Of a DNA stretch of 7,042 bases, positions 1 through 6,003 are shown one piece after another. Both the position numbers and the translations under genes were made by a program. Below the pieces are notes generated by a model. It worked only from the letters and a program-made list of their open reading frames with translations, ran no database searches and was not told the origin of the DNA. Position 1 is the stretch's first letter; the number at the start of each line of letters is the position of its first letter. The stretch comes from an uncultured Prevotellaceae bacterium (GTDB lineage: Bacteria > Bacteroidota > Bacteroidia > Bacteroidales > Muribaculaceae), in assembly GCA_937892085.1 (NCBI GenBank), contig CALAVD010000091.1, forward strand, positions 1-7,042, read 5' to 3'.

Positions 1-445
1 CTTCGGGTAGCGACGACAGGAAATCGACGGCAGCCATGAAGGCCTCGGTGTTGATGTCGGGCGAAGCTGTGCGACGTGGATAACCGCCGCTCTCGCCGGT
101 GAATGATGGGTCAAAGGCAAGTGTCACAAAGCCGCGCTCTGCCATCGTCAGGGCATACAAGCCCGAGCATTGCTCCTTGACGGCTCCAAACGGACCGCTA
201 ACAGCGATTGCCGCTAATTTCGCGGCAGCCTCCTTTGGGAAATATAAGTCGGCAGCGAGTGTGATACCGTAGTTGTTGACGAATGTCACTTTGCGGTGGT
301 TTACCTTGTCACTCTTGGGGAACGTCTTGTCCCACTCCTGCACCAGTTGCAGGTCTTCTTTCACTTTTTCGTTTGCCATAATCGGTTGAATTGTATTGAT
401 TGCGCTTAAGGCAATCATCAGAGTTAATAATATTCTTGTTTTCAT
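1..445 (-). CDS. Secreted alpha/beta hydrolase (dienelactone hydrolase/COG1073-like), C-terminally cut by window edge
   Basis: The frame opens at ATG 445 and stays open for 148 codons to the left edge, so only the N-terminal part is seen. The protein begins with a signal peptide (MKTRILLTLMIALSAIN..., likely cleaved after ...PIMA near residue 24), so it should act in the periplasm or outside the cell. Next comes a strand reading KVTFVNNYGITLAADLYFPK, then AIAVSGPFGAVKEQ (the oxyanion-hole region before the first crossover helix), then GFVTLAFDPSFTGESGGYPR. This order is typical of alpha/beta hydrolases of the dienelactone hydrolase/COG1073 type. The nucleophile elbow (GxSxG or GxCxG) would lie just past the edge and is not seen, so catalytic competence cannot be judged and the substrate is unknown. 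The start is supported by a -7 box about 20 bp upstream. It points the same way as the next hydrolase, but the 339-bp spacer with a strong hairpin argues for separate transcripts. Confidence 0.85.
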   Translation of the reverse strand, partial: MKTRILLTLMIALSAINTIQPIMANEKVKEDLQLVQEWDKTFPKSDKVNHRKVTFVNNYGITLAADLYFPKEAAAKLAAIAVSGPFGAVKEQCSGLYALTMAERGFVTLAFDPSFTGESGGYPRRTASPDINTEAFMAAVDFLSSLPE

Positions 446-466
446 GTCGATATGATTTGTCGCTTG

Positions 467-474
467 CAAAATTA
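467..474 (-). promoter_or_regulatory. Bacteroidetes-type -7 promoter box for the alpha/beta hydrolase
   Basis: On the minus strand this reads TAATTTTG, an exact match to the Bacteroidetes -7 consensus TAnnTTTG. It lies 21 bp upstream of ATG 445, implying a 5' leader of only about 15 nt. No clear TTTG -33 box is seen at the usual spacing; the nearest TTTG is only 10 bp upstream of the -7 box. The call rests on the -7 match and its position. Confidence 0.5.
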
Positions 475-706
475 GTAAATACCGCAAAACAGAATGTGAC
501 TATTTTACGGTTTGTTGGAGTCTCCCGCATAATCCTGTGTTTAATGTTGATAGCTAACGGAGGCTGTTGCAAAACATAATAAACAACTGATAATGGTACA
601 TGAGAATCATAACGACACTTCAAGAACACTTGCCACCAAAATGCCTATTGTTTTACCTCAAGAGCATAGAATGATTTGTTGCTGAAAAAATAAGGACTCA
701 ATAGTT

Positions 707-751
707 AACTCCATAATCTTGCGAATTATTTTCTCGCAAAATTATGGAGTT
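707..751 (-). terminator. Long stem-loop downstream of the DUF3089 gene, probable transcription terminator
   Basis: Arms 707-724 and 734-751 are 18 bp each and pair at 17 of 18 positions around a 9-nt loop (725-733). The only imperfect position, 718 against 740, is C-A on the plus strand but a G-U wobble in minus-strand RNA. The stem is therefore unbroken only in the transcript of the minus-strand gene whose stop lies 34 bp upstream. A T-rich tract on the minus strand (TTATTTTTT, about 692-684) follows about 15 nt after the stem, which is farther than in a textbook terminator. Each arm also contains a -7-like sequence (TAATTTTG on minus, TAATCTTG on plus), so a promoter or protein-binding role is an alternative. 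Confidence 0.5.
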
Positions 752-784
752 GTATCGAAGTCTTAAAAGAAAAACCAAGTTATG

Positions 785-1774
785 TCAATGGCTAAGCAAA
801 TAAGCTTTTGTGCGCATTTCAATGTTCTCTCTAAGTTGTTTCCGATAAAGCCAGATTTCACGTGAATGATAATTGCCGTCTTTGCCAATGAGCGGTAATA
901 TGTAATCGGTGCCGGTAAACCCTTTCACTAACAACAGATGTGTCACCGGCTCGAGACTCACAGTGAGGGTGTCGGCTCTCTGCTCCGTTTCTGCGATTCT
1001 TGGTGAGGGCACCGTAACGAGCATGGCTGGTGTTGCGTCGGTAAGCCAATTCACCGGATTAATTGCCACCGCATTGTCATCACCCAAAAGTTGGATTGCG
1101 CAACTCGGGTCACGAACAGAGTTGTAGCATATTGTCACGCCAATGTCATCAGCTCCGCTTGCCGGAACAATGCGATTACAGGCATCAAGTAGCTGCTGTG
1201 GTATGTTTACCCCTATTGCATAAGCCGCAATCATGCGGTCATAGGTGGCATTGTCCATCTCCTGCAATAGTTGCAGCACAGCCATGGCGCCCTGGCTATA
1301 TCCCACAAGAACAAACGGACGGTCTTTATTAAGATGCTGAGTATAATAATTAAACGCCCTGCCTACATCCCATAATGCCAATGGAAGGCGTTCTGCCACG
1401 AGACTGTCGGCACCGAATGTTTGCAACGTGCATTGGCGGTAATATGGGGAATAGTAATTGAGATTTCCACTGAGCAAGTAATCCACACCTGTCATTTCGC
1501 CTTTGAGAGCGGTGCGAATGCTGTCGTTATAGGTGTCGGCATAGTGGTAGAAGTACCCCTCGGGGGATTGATAATCTCCCGTTTCGGTTGAAATAACATA
1601 GAAGATGTCAGCATCAGCTTGTCGGTCTTGTATGTACCATTGTGTGGAGTCTTTATAATCTGGAGTTGTGGGAATTGCGTAATCCTGTTGGCATGTGCCG
1701 CTGCACCTCGCTTGAAGCGAAGGTGTTAGCAGCACAACAAAAATTAAAAATGTGATACTTCTGATTATGGTCAT
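785..1774 (-). CDS. Secreted DUF3089-family alpha/beta hydrolase
   Basis: This 329-residue protein starts with a signal peptide (MTIIRSITFLIFVVLLTPSLQA, cleavage near residue 22). A Cys follows at residue 24, but there is no proper lipobox, so a soluble periplasmic or secreted enzyme is likelier than a lipoprotein. The family signs are the N-terminal pattern with DADIFYVISTET near residues 54-65, the nucleophile elbow G158-Y-S160-Q-G162 followed by a helix, and a C-terminal NYHS (H303) with a basic tail, where DUF3089 proteins carry an N-L-H pattern followed by an N...R helix. S160 and H303 are thus the likely nucleophile and catalytic base; the acid is not assigned. The substrate is unknown, and ester or lipid hydrolysis is inferred from the fold. 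Start ATG 1774 gives a complete signal peptide. Upstream lie a -7 box with palindromes and a foldable leader; downstream is a probable terminator, so it looks monocistronic. Confidence 0.88.
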   Translation of the reverse strand: MTIIRSITFLIFVVLLTPSLQARCSGTCQQDYAIPTTPDYKDSTQWYIQDRQADADIFYVISTETGDYQSPEGYFYHYADTYNDSIRTALKGEMTGVDYLLSGNLNYYSPYYRQCTLQTFGADSLVAERLPLALWDVGRAFNYYTQHLNKDRPFVLVGYSQGAMAVLQLLQEMDNATYDRMIAAYAIGVNIPQQLLDACNRIVPASGADDIGVTICYNSVRDPSCAIQLLGDDNAVAINPVNWLTDATPAMLVTVPSPRIAETEQRADTLTVSLEPVTHLLLVKGFTGTDYILPLIGKDGNYHSREIWLYRKQLRENIEMRTKAYLLSH

Positions 1775-1815
1775 TGTTTATGCGACAAAAAAATATTCAC
1801 TTCACTCAATTAATG

Positions 1816-1864
1816 AAAGATTTGCCCTTCGGACTATTTCGAGCATCGAGTAGTTCCAATCTTT
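1816..1864 (-). promoter_or_regulatory. Foldable 5' leader of the DUF3089 hydrolase gene
   Basis: Between the putative start site (about 1873) and ATG 1774 lies a compound inverted repeat. The outer arms AAAGATT (1816-1822) and AATCTTT (1858-1864) pair over 7 bp. Inside are three further helices: GGA 1831-1833 with TCC 1855-1857, CTA 1834-1836 with TAG 1851-1853, and TCGA 1839-1842 with TCGA 1846-1849, closed by a 3-nt loop. It matches no riboswitch family I know. A protein-binding site or an mRNA-stability element is possible. Confidence 0.35.
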
Positions 1865-1868
1865 ATGA

Positions 1869-1882
1869 TTTGTAGCTACAAA
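1869..1882. promoter_or_regulatory. 14-bp perfect palindrome overlapping the DUF3089 gene promoter (candidate operator)
   Basis: The sequence TTTGTAGCTACAAA is its own reverse complement over 14 bp. It overlaps the start-site-proximal half of the minus-strand -7 box and covers the expected +1 position, where repressor sites often lie. A second symmetrical element, TTCCTC-N5-GAGGAA at 1894-1910, sits just upstream of the -7 box in the -33 region. No regulator gene is present in the window, so the binding protein is unknown. Confidence 0.4.
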
Positions 1883-1886
1883 AGTA
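1879..1886 (-). promoter_or_regulatory. Bacteroidetes-type -7 promoter box for the DUF3089 hydrolase
   Basis: On the minus strand this reads TACTTTTG, matching TAnnTTTG. It would start transcription near 1873, giving a leader of about 100 nt before ATG 1774. A TTTG lies 12 bp upstream, too close for a normal -33 box, so the -33 element is not established. Confidence 0.45.
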
Positions 1887-2162
1887 GGCATTTTTCCTCA
1901 AACAGAGGAATAGTGAGGCGTTTTTTCTCACAAAACCACCTCCAAATTATTCACGCTGAATATACTTTTGTCACTGACTTGCCTTATCTGACCGCTGTCG
2001 AGCAGTTTCATTCTGCGAGTCCCCTTTGTAGAAGTCATAGCGGAGCGGCATGCAGCTGCCCCACTCACTTTTGCTGCCGCAAAATTCGGTGGTTCCGGTT
2101 GCAATGACAAAAGATAAAGAAAAAAATAGGGCCAAACATCCCTTGCTTCGAAAAAATATCCT

Positions 2163-2170
2163 TATCTTTG
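2163..2170 (+). promoter_or_regulatory. Bacteroidetes-type -7 promoter box upstream of the interrupted lipoprotein gene and envelope operon
   Basis: TATCTTTG matches TAnnTTTG exactly. CTTG at 2142-2145 is a possible but imperfect -33 box, 17 bp upstream. Transcription would start near 2176, about 20 nt before ATG 2196. No good -7 box is seen immediately before the PAP2 gene, so this promoter may also serve the downstream four-gene run with a leader of about 300 nt. That last point is inference. Confidence 0.5.
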
Positions 2171-2195
2171 CACTTTATTTGTTTAAGCAGTGGAT

Positions 2196-2456
2196 ATGAA
2201 GCACCAGATAGGGATATAAATAGCAGCAGTTGTAACTTGCCTGATGATCTTGGCAGGTTGCGCTGGTTGTGGAGCGAGTGGGAAGATGGTGTCGCACGCC
2301 TCGGCCATTATCATCAGCGAGACCATGTTGCGCTACTGCGAGGAGTTCATCGAGAGAAAACAGTGCCAACTAAATGAACGTCCAGGAAAAACACTCAATT
2401 TTATTTCCCCAAAAGTGGCTTTCTCCCGAAAAATCAGACTAATTTTTTACTTGTAA
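2196..2456 (+). pseudogene. Small lipoprotein gene interrupted by an in-frame stop in the signal peptide
   Basis: Read from ATG 2196, the frame gives MKHQIGI, then TAA (2217-2219), then IAAVVTCLMILAGC in the same frame. A basic N-terminus, a hydrophobic core and the lipobox LAGC make a standard lipoprotein signal peptide broken only by this one stop. After the lipobox Cys, about 32 residues (CAGCGASGKMVSHAS... to about QC) use codons typical of the neighbouring genes, with G or C at third positions. From about 2360 the frame becomes AT-rich and unlike coding DNA and ends at TAA 2454-2456, so the 3' end may also be decayed. A -7 box lies about 25 bp upstream of ATG 2196. Restart at ATG 2244 would leave almost no signal peptide, and I recognise no family. 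Alternatives are a sequencing error at the TAA or a chance frame. Confidence 0.45.
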
Positions 2457-2510
2457 ATTGAAACCACTACCTCAATGACATTATTAACTGAATTTAAACG
2501 GTTCACATTC

Positions 2511-4205
2511 ATGACTACAAAAATACTGACGCTACTCGTCGTTTTGATTCCATGCTGCGGTTTTAGGGCTATCGCTGATAATCTCCCGTTAGAGGTTGAT
2601 ACAGTGAGCAATGACAGTGTGAGGTATATCAATCTCGATGATTTTTCACCGTCAACGCCGCTTTACGAGCCGCCCAAGGCTCCCGACTTCAACTTCATCA
2701 AGAGCCGCACCAATCCGGCCGTGAAACCTTATCGGTTCCTTGACGACCAGTCATGGGTGGGAATTCCCATGTTTGCTGCCGGCCTAATCGCAAAGGGCGA
2801 GAAGACGGCATTCCGCCAGGACTATAACAACCCTAACACCAAGATACGTCTCATCAAGTATAATTTCCATAACGAAATTGACAACTACACTCAGTATCTG
2901 CCCTTAGCTTTGACCATAGGCATGAAGATAGGCGGCGTGGAGAGCCGTAGCGACTGGCCCCGATTTTGGGCGTCGGCCGCCGCTTCGTCGGCGATAATGG
3001 CGGGTCTGGTGAATGGCATCAAGTACACCGCCAGCGAGATGCGCCCCGATGGCTCAACGCGCAACTCTTGGCCCAGCGGACACACGGCAACCGCATTTAT
3101 GGCCGCAACTATTCTTCACAAGGAATATGGCTTGACACGGTCGCCGTGGTACTCCGTGGGAGCCTACACCGTGGCTACTGCCACCGGCGTGATGCGCGTG
3201 TTGAACAACCGTCACTGGATCAGTGATGTGCTGAGCGGTGCCGGCATCGGCATCCTGTCGGTGGAGTTAGGCTATGGCTTGATGGACTTACTGTTCAAGA
3301 ACCGCGGATTGCAGCGTGGCGACCTGAGCGTTTATCCCGACCTGCGCAGCAATCCGTCATTCTTCGCTATTTCAATGGGCATTGGATTAGGTAATAAGAA
3401 TTTAGAGTTGCCTCCCTTTGATTTCAACATTCCCGATGAGATACTTGATGGAGAAAGTGTAGGCGACGATGAACCGTTGCATCTCAAGTTTCGCTCGGCA
3501 ACAGTAGTGGGAGTCGAGGGAGCCTATTTCTTTAACCCTTACATCGGCATAGGTGGTAGGTTGAGGGTGAAAGCTACTCCCATCAACGGCTGGAGCAAGT
3601 TTGCCATCAGTGAGGAGGACGACATTCAGCAGTTCTTCAGCGACCCGTTGCTTGCCAACTCAGTGCAAAACATTGCACTTACCATTGAGAGCGACCACAT
3701 CACCGAGTTTGCCGCCGATGCCGGACTCTATTTCAGCTTGCCTCTCTCATCACGTTTTGCCTTAGGTGCCAAGGCGTTGATTGGCCGTAGCGTGATGGAC
3801 GACATTGACATCAATGCTCGTTACTCGGGTCAGCAGTTGCAATTCAACGTGGAATACTTGAATGACGACACAGCCCCCATGTTCACGCCAACGGACAATG
3901 TGACCGATTACACATGGGACTATATTGACGTGTCGGCCTCCAACTCGATGAAACTGGGCACAGGGTTGTCATTGACCTATGCACACAAGAACAACTTTTG
4001 CTGGCGTGTGTTCTGTGACTATGATTATTCTCGCAAGACGTTTAAGGCCACCTATCATCCCTTGGGTTTGATGGAAGGGCTATCGCCCGACATGGTGTTC
4101 TTGATGGATCTCGCCGGGTGGGATATGACTCGCCCAGCCGTGTCGAGTACCAAGAAATCGTTGCATCAGTGGGTTCTGGGCGGTGCATTGTGTATCTCTT
4201 TTTGA
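2511..4205 (+). CDS. PAP2-family phosphatase fused to a C-terminal outer-membrane-type beta-barrel domain
   Basis: The start chosen is ATG 2511, which puts a compact signal peptide (MTTKILTLLVVLIPCCGF...) at the N-terminus. An in-frame ATG at 2475 would add 12 residues and cannot be excluded. Counting from 2475 (576 residues), all three PAP2 motifs are present: K183-x6-R190-P191, P200-S-G-H203, and R241-x5-H247-x3-D251, with H203 and H247 as the catalytic pair. PAP2 enzymes dephosphorylate phosphatidate, lipid A or isoprenoid phosphates. Residues from about 290 to 576 show alternating, glycine-rich strands (such as SMGIGLGN, GIGGRLRV, ALGAKALIG) and end in Phe, as outer-membrane barrels do. 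This suggests a phosphatase held at the periplasmic face of the outer membrane. It is longer than typical single-domain PAP2 proteins because of the barrel. The next gene follows after 21 bp. The substrate is not determinable; lipid A phosphatases of the LpxE/LpxF type are only distant analogues. Confidence 0.88.
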   Translation: MTTKILTLLVVLIPCCGFRAIADNLPLEVDTVSNDSVRYINLDDFSPSTPLYEPPKAPDFNFIKSRTNPAVKPYRFLDDQSWVGIPMFAAGLIAKGEKTAFRQDYNNPNTKIRLIKYNFHNEIDNYTQYLPLALTIGMKIGGVESRSDWPRFWASAAASSAIMAGLVNGIKYTASEMRPDGSTRNSWPSGHTATAFMAATILHKEYGLTRSPWYSVGAYTVATATGVMRVLNNRHWISDVLSGAGIGILSVELGYGLMDLLFKNRGLQRGDLSVYPDLRSNPSFFAISMGIGLGNKNLELPPFDFNIPDEILDGESVGDDEPLHLKFRSATVVGVEGAYFFNPYIGIGGRLRVKATPINGWSKFAISEEDDIQQFFSDPLLANSVQNIALTIESDHITEFAADAGLYFSLPLSSRFALGAKALIGRSVMDDIDINARYSGQQLQFNVEYLNDDTAPMFTPTDNVTDYTWDYIDVSASNSMKLGTGLSLTYAHKNNFCWRVFCDYDYSRKTFKATYHPLGLMEGLSPDMVFLMDLAGWDMTRPAVSSTKKSLHQWVLGGALCISF

Positions 4206-4226
4206 AAAACATTAATATATAGCGAT

Positions 4227-4952
4227 ATGATAAAAAAAACTATTACATTATTATTGTTGGCTATGGTGGTCTCTTTGGGATGGGCTCAAAGCAGCTATAT
4301 TCCCTACAAGACCTATGACGGAGAGCACAAGAATGAGCTCTCGGGCTATGTGATGGGTGGCAGCAACGTTGTTACCGGCAAGTTTGGAGGCCTTGAAGCC
4401 TCTTATACCAGGCATCTCACGCCGCGCTGGCACGTGGGCGGTGATGTGCAGATGCAGTTTGGCAAACAGCTTTTCTCCATCGACGTGCAGGGTGGCTATC
4501 GCCTGCCAGTCAAGTATGGCAACATCAGTTTTGATGGCAAAATCATGTATAACAACTATCACAAGTATGGGTTTCATGAGATGGCCTACAACCTGTCGGC
4601 GACATGGGAAAGCGCCTACGTTGACTTTCGCATCGGTGAGTCTCTCGTACACTACCATAAGAGAGATGTGGTAATGGGATGGGGATATACCGAGCCGCCG
4701 CTGTTTACCTTTGGCTTTGGGGCAAACATCCGTCACCGTAATAATCCGTGGAACCTTGGGTTGTTCTTCCGCAACTATGATGACTTTTACTACGAGAACT
4801 GGAACATCAACTGGGGCATTCGTTGGTATGCCAAGGTTAAGGAGCAATGGAACTTGTTTGGCGAGTTCAACATCCGTCCAGCAGGCTCGATGAGCCAGTT
4901 GGCAAGTAAATATGAGGGTTCAGTAAAATTAGGTTTGAAATATAAATGGTAA
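4227..4952 (+). CDS. Uncharacterised outer-membrane beta-barrel protein
   Basis: This 241-residue protein begins with a clear signal peptide (MIKKTITLLLLAMVVSLGWA, cleavage before QSS). The mature part is rich in Tyr, Trp, Gly and Asn, with alternating polar and apolar residues in repeated strands (such as GLEASYTRHL, WHVGGDVQMQF, FTFGFGANIRH). It ends in YKW, an aromatic C-terminus as recognised by the outer-membrane assembly machinery. A small barrel of roughly 8 to 10 strands is inferred. I see no enzyme motif; the His-Ser arrangement of PagL-type deacylases is not evident. The start lies 21 bp after the PAP2-barrel stop, and the following lipoprotein gene begins 8 bp after this stop, which indicates co-transcription. 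It may be a structural partner or channel for the neighbouring envelope hydrolases, but its function is unknown. A long antisense frame over 4251-4847 is a shadow. Confidence 0.82.
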   Translation: MIKKTITLLLLAMVVSLGWAQSSYIPYKTYDGEHKNELSGYVMGGSNVVTGKFGGLEASYTRHLTPRWHVGGDVQMQFGKQLFSIDVQGGYRLPVKYGNISFDGKIMYNNYHKYGFHEMAYNLSATWESAYVDFRIGESLVHYHKRDVVMGWGYTEPPLFTFGFGANIRHRNNPWNLGLFFRNYDDFYYENWNINWGIRWYAKVKEQWNLFGEFNIRPAGSMSQLASKYEGSVKLGLKYKW

Positions 4953-4960
4953 GTTCAATT

Positions 4961-5992
4961 ATGAAAGCAAAATATATTATTATAGCATCGGCAATGGTCC
5001 TTGTGGCACTTACACAAACTTCCTGCGAGAAAGTGAGCCCCATCGGCGTGCTCATGGCAGGTACCGCTGTGGAAGATCGCGTGAAAATGTCCGAATTGTA
5101 TTATAAGGAATATCTGATGGATGCCCAAAACAATATTATTGTTCAACCCGATGAGGGTGGAGGACGTGAATATTCATTCCTCGTGGGCGGTGACAGTCAT
5201 GTGACTACCGACCCCGGGCGAATGGACGAGATGTTTGACATCGGTCTTGAGAATAATGACTTGCTGTATTGCCATCTTGGCGACATTGCCGACACAAAAC
5301 CTGAGTACTATATTGTTCTTGATTCGCTCTTGCGGGAAGCCAAAGAGCGATATGTGAATAAATACTATGTGAAAAATGATTTAGGGAGATGGTCTAAGAA
5401 AAACGACCCTTACGACGAGTTCGGCTATGATTACAATGACATCAAGTTCCCATTCTTCCCTGTAGTGGGCAACCACGACCTCACTCACAACGGCTGGGCG
5501 TTGTGGAGCAATATTTTCCACTCATCGTTTTATGAGTTTGATGTCATCTGCGGATATAATGAAAACGGAGGTCGAATACGCGACCACTTTATCTTTCTTG
5601 ACACGGCAAGCGGCACGCTGGGCCAGCGTCAGGTGGAATTGATCGAGGAAGGCTTGCTCGACGGTGAGAATGATTACCGATACACCTTCGTCTTCAGCCA
5701 CACCAACATCTTCCTGCCTTCGCACTTGCAGTTCGCCTCTACCTTCCCACGTGAGGAGGCCTACTTCCTGCTTAATCAGTTTGACAAGTGGGGAGTCAGC
5801 GCAATCTTCTGTGGGCATGTCCACAAATGGGACGAGCGGTTCTTCAACAATGTCTATTACGTGACACTCGACTCCATGAGCGAGCGCAACAGCCCCGACC
5901 CAGGCGACTACTTGGTGCGTGTTAAGGTGTACGACGGTGGCGGTTACGATATAGAACGTGTTCACATGAGCTACGTAGCTCCTAAAAAGTGA
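4961..5992 (+). CDS. Lipoprotein of the calcineurin-like metallophosphoesterase family
   Basis: The start chosen is ATG 4961, giving 343 residues and a normal lipoprotein signal (MKAKYIIIASAMVLVALTQTSC, Cys at residue 22). ATG 4946 would overlap the previous gene by 7 bp and add five residues. The lipobox (QTSC) is loose but acceptable for Bacteroidota. All metal-binding motifs of the superfamily are present in order: D78-S-H80, G107-D-I-A-D111, G170-N-H-D173, H247 in FVFSHTN, and G285-H-V-H288. A two-metal phosphoesterase active site is therefore intact. Known relatives act on phosphomonoesters or diesters, including lipid head groups and nucleotides; the substrate here is not determinable. 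As a lipoprotein it should be anchored in an envelope membrane, probably the outer one. It sits between the barrel gene (8 bp upstream) and the patatin gene (11 bp downstream), consistent with a shared pathway. Confidence 0.9.
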   Translation: MKAKYIIIASAMVLVALTQTSCEKVSPIGVLMAGTAVEDRVKMSELYYKEYLMDAQNNIIVQPDEGGGREYSFLVGGDSHVTTDPGRMDEMFDIGLENNDLLYCHLGDIADTKPEYYIVLDSLLREAKERYVNKYYVKNDLGRWSKKNDPYDEFGYDYNDIKFPFFPVVGNHDLTHNGWALWSNIFHSSFYEFDVICGYNENGGRIRDHFIFLDTASGTLGQRQVELIEEGLLDGENDYRYTFVFSHTNIFLPSHLQFASTFPREEAYFLLNQFDKWGVSAIFCGHVHKWDERFFNNVYYVTLDSMSERNSPDPGDYLVRVKVYDGGGYDIERVHMSYVAPKK

Positions 5993-6003
5993 AATTTAAA
6001 GTA

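Larger units (their letters stand above)
446..784. other. Spacer between two minus-strand hydrolase genes
   Basis: This 339-bp AT-rich stretch holds the -7 box at 467-474 and the hairpin at 707-751. Otherwise I see no convincing gene. A 30-codon plus-strand frame begins at ATG 593 (MVHENHND...), but it has no promoter and no recognisable features. The segment 559-587, starting GGAGGCTGTTGCAAAAC, resembles the ends of some insertion sequences, but no partner end or transposase is present. Confidence 0.6.
1775..2195. other. Divergent intergenic region between the DUF3089 gene and the plus-strand genes
   Basis: This 421-bp spacer holds the leader, palindrome and -7 box of the minus-strand hydrolase on its left and a plus-strand -7 box (2163-2170) on its right. 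The middle part (about 1985-2110) is richer in G and C than its flanks. It contains a GC-rich inverted repeat, GCGGCA 2045-2050 with TGCCGC 2075-2080, without a T-tract on either side. Open frames cross this part on both strands, but none has a good ATG start with promoter and family signs. A decayed gene fragment is possible. Confidence 0.5.

Noticed and set aside
559..587. Insertion-sequence-like end, GGAGGCTGTTGCAAAAC
   Set aside because: It resembles some terminal inverted repeats, but no matching opposite end, target duplication or transposase is present in the window.
309..629. 106-codon minus-strand frame
   Set aside because: It overlaps the true N-terminus and promoter of the alpha/beta hydrolase in another frame and crosses non-coding AT-rich DNA.
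593..685. 30-codon plus-strand frame starting MVHENHND
   Set aside because: It has no promoter box, no signal peptide or family motif, and codon use typical of spacer DNA.
2045..2080. GC-rich inverted repeat GCGGCA/TGCCGC as a terminator
   Set aside because: The arms are only 6 bp apart by 24 bp, no T-tract follows on either strand, and no gene ends nearby.
1865..2107. 80-codon plus-strand frame in the divergent spacer
   Set aside because: It starts inside the palindromic promoter of the minus-strand gene, has no promoter of its own and shows no recognisable protein features.
4251..4847. 198-codon open frame on the minus strand
   Set aside because: It lies wholly antisense to the barrel gene, which has a signal peptide and operon spacing; the antisense protein shows no family signs and has no promoter.
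5522..5965. 147-codon open frame on the minus strand
   Set aside because: It is antisense to the metallophosphoesterase, which carries every expected motif across this stretch.
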